A stretch of DNA of 6,198 bases, taken from assembly GCA_903860855.1 (NCBI GenBank), contig CAIOSF010000138.1, positions 1 to 6,198 on the forward strand, given 5' to 3'. This DNA is from an uncultured Alphaproteobacteria bacterium (lineage in GTDB: Bacteria > Pseudomonadota > Alphaproteobacteria > Rickettsiales > Midichloriaceae). A model generated the notes under the pieces. That model did not search any database. It was not told the origin of the DNA and worked only from the letters and a program-made list of their open reading frames with translations. Of this stretch, positions 5,395 through 6,198 are shown piece by piece. Numbering within the stretch: position 1 is the stretch's first letter; each line of letters opens with the position of its first letter. A program made the translations under genes and the position numbers.

Positions 5395-6198
5395 GTGAAG
5401 ATTGTGCCAGTTACAGTAGCTGACCCCACGGTTATCATTGGGTTACTTATTCTTTTGTTTGTCTTTCTTGGCATAAAGATCGTACCTCAACAACAAGCCT
5501 GGATCATAGAAAGGCTAGGAAAGTACAATAGGACTCTTGGCGCAGGCCTAAATGTCACAATACCTTTTGTTGACCGCGTAGCATACAAGCATACCCTCAA
5601 GGAGAGAGCTATGGATATACTCGCTCAAGCTGCTATTACCAAAGACAACGTAACCCTGATCATGGATGGGATTTTATACGTTAAAGTGGTAAATCCGGTT
5701 GATGCATCTTATGGTGTCGAAAATCCATATTATGCCGTTTCTCAGCTGGCACAAACATCGATGCGCTCAGCCATAGGCAAAATCACTATGGATACAACTT
5801 TCGAGGAAAGGGTTGTACTTAACTCTCAAATCGTCAGCGCTATAAACGAAGCCTCAGCGGCATGGGGTATTCAATGTATGCGCTATGAGATCCGCGACAT
5901 AAAACCACCTGAAAGCGTTTTGAAATCCATGGAAATGCAAGTTGCAGCCGAAAGGCAAAAGAGGGCAGAAATTCTGGAATCAGAAGGAAAAATGCAGTCA
6001 ATGATTAATATAGCTGAAGGTAAAAAACGTGAGGTAGTACTAGATTCTGAGGCTAACATGGAGGAAAGGATCAACAGAGCCAAAGGTGAGTCAGAAGCAA
6101 TCCAACTAGTCGCGAAAGCTACATCTGATGGTATTGTCCTTGTCGGTAATGCCATAGAACAGAAAGGTGGCCAAGAGGCAGCAGCTTTAAGGGTAGCT
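5395..6198 (+). CDS. Paraslipin / stomatin-like SPFH-domain membrane protein (SLP-2 type), 3' end outside window
   Basis: SPFH proteins of the paraslipin group are anchored in the inner membrane, form large ring-like oligomers and are thought to organise membrane microdomains and associated proteases. Numbered from GTG 5404, residues 9-26 (TVIIGLLILLFVFLGIKI) form a single membrane segment. The SPFH domain follows at about 27-190, with IVPQQQAWIIERLGKY, the GLN...IPFVDRV stretch, ASYGVENPYYAVSQLAQTSM and YEIRDIKPPESV. A charged, Ala/Glu-rich coiled coil begins near 168 (MQVAAERQKRAEILESEG). The match to mitochondrial STOML2 (from memory) is strikingly close, as expected for an alphaproteobacterial paraslipin. 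GTG at 5395 (MKIVPVTV) and GTG at 5404 (MPVTV) are both possible; GAG at 5393-5395 is suitably spaced only for 5404. A stop at 5392-5394 rules out earlier starts. The frame is open to the last base, with 268 codons visible from 5395. In many bacteria an nfeD gene follows; that lies beyond the window. Confidence 0.92.
   Translation, partial: MKIVPVTVADPTVIIGLLILLFVFLGIKIVPQQQAWIIERLGKYNRTLGAGLNVTIPFVDRVAYKHTLKERAMDILAQAAITKDNVTLIMDGILYVKVVNPVDASYGVENPYYAVSQLAQTSMRSAIGKITMDTTFEERVVLNSQIVSAINEASAAWGIQCMRYEIRDIKPPESVLKSMEMQVAAERQKRAEILESEGKMQSMINIAEGKKREVVLDSEANMEERINRAKGESEAIQLVAKATSDGIVLVGNAIEQKGGQEAAALRVA

Noticed and set aside
5883..6155. 90-residue - strand ORF
   Set aside because: It is antisense to the coiled-coil part of the paraslipin gene, whose + strand frame is strongly supported by homology.

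Overview
The window holds five protein-coding loci whose best matches in my memory are alphaproteobacterial, and at least three of them look damaged. The base composition is moderately AT-rich. The CBS-domain protein is the short, membrane-anchor-free TlyC type known from Rickettsia. GlyS follows the alphaproteobacterial pattern. A host-associated member of Rickettsiales or Holosporales would fit; this is inference, since there is no rRNA or other direct taxonomic marker.

Layout: on the + strand, ybeY (16S rRNA maturation endonuclease, about 20-487) is followed 17 bases later by a corC/tlyC-type CBS-domain gene (505-1332). This is part of the common alphaproteobacterial order phoH-ybeY-corC-lnt. 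No lnt follows. A 241-base spacer without a recognisable gene (1333-1573) separates corC from two convergent genes on the - strand. These are comM (Mg-chelatase-like AAA+ ATPase, 3104 down to 1574) and, upstream of it, glyS (glycyl-tRNA synthetase beta subunit, 4994 down to 3138). A 400-base divergent intergenic region (4995-5394) carries promoter-like sequences in both directions. A + strand paraslipin (SLP-2-like SPFH protein) then starts at 5395 or 5404 and runs off the window end.

The main result is decay. ComM is in three reading frames: its N-terminal 37 or so codons, a short 10-codon stretch, and the ATPase body are separated by a +2 and a -1 indel only about 30 bases apart. GlyS stops right where its C-terminal anticodon-binding (DALR-type) domain should begin, and comM starts 33 bases later, so there is no room for the missing part. 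YbeY has an in-frame TAA inside what looks like its conserved N-terminus and no ATG/GTG start. These lesions could be real gene decay in a shrinking genome or errors in the assembly. Corc/tlyC and the paraslipin appear intact as far as they can be seen.

I see no CRISPR array, insertion sequence, prophage, tRNA or rRNA, and no convincing new multi-gene system. The less explained part is the 4995-5394 spacer, which has an extended -10 promoter-like sequence ahead of a tiny ORF and a cluster of ATGCAT palindromes.
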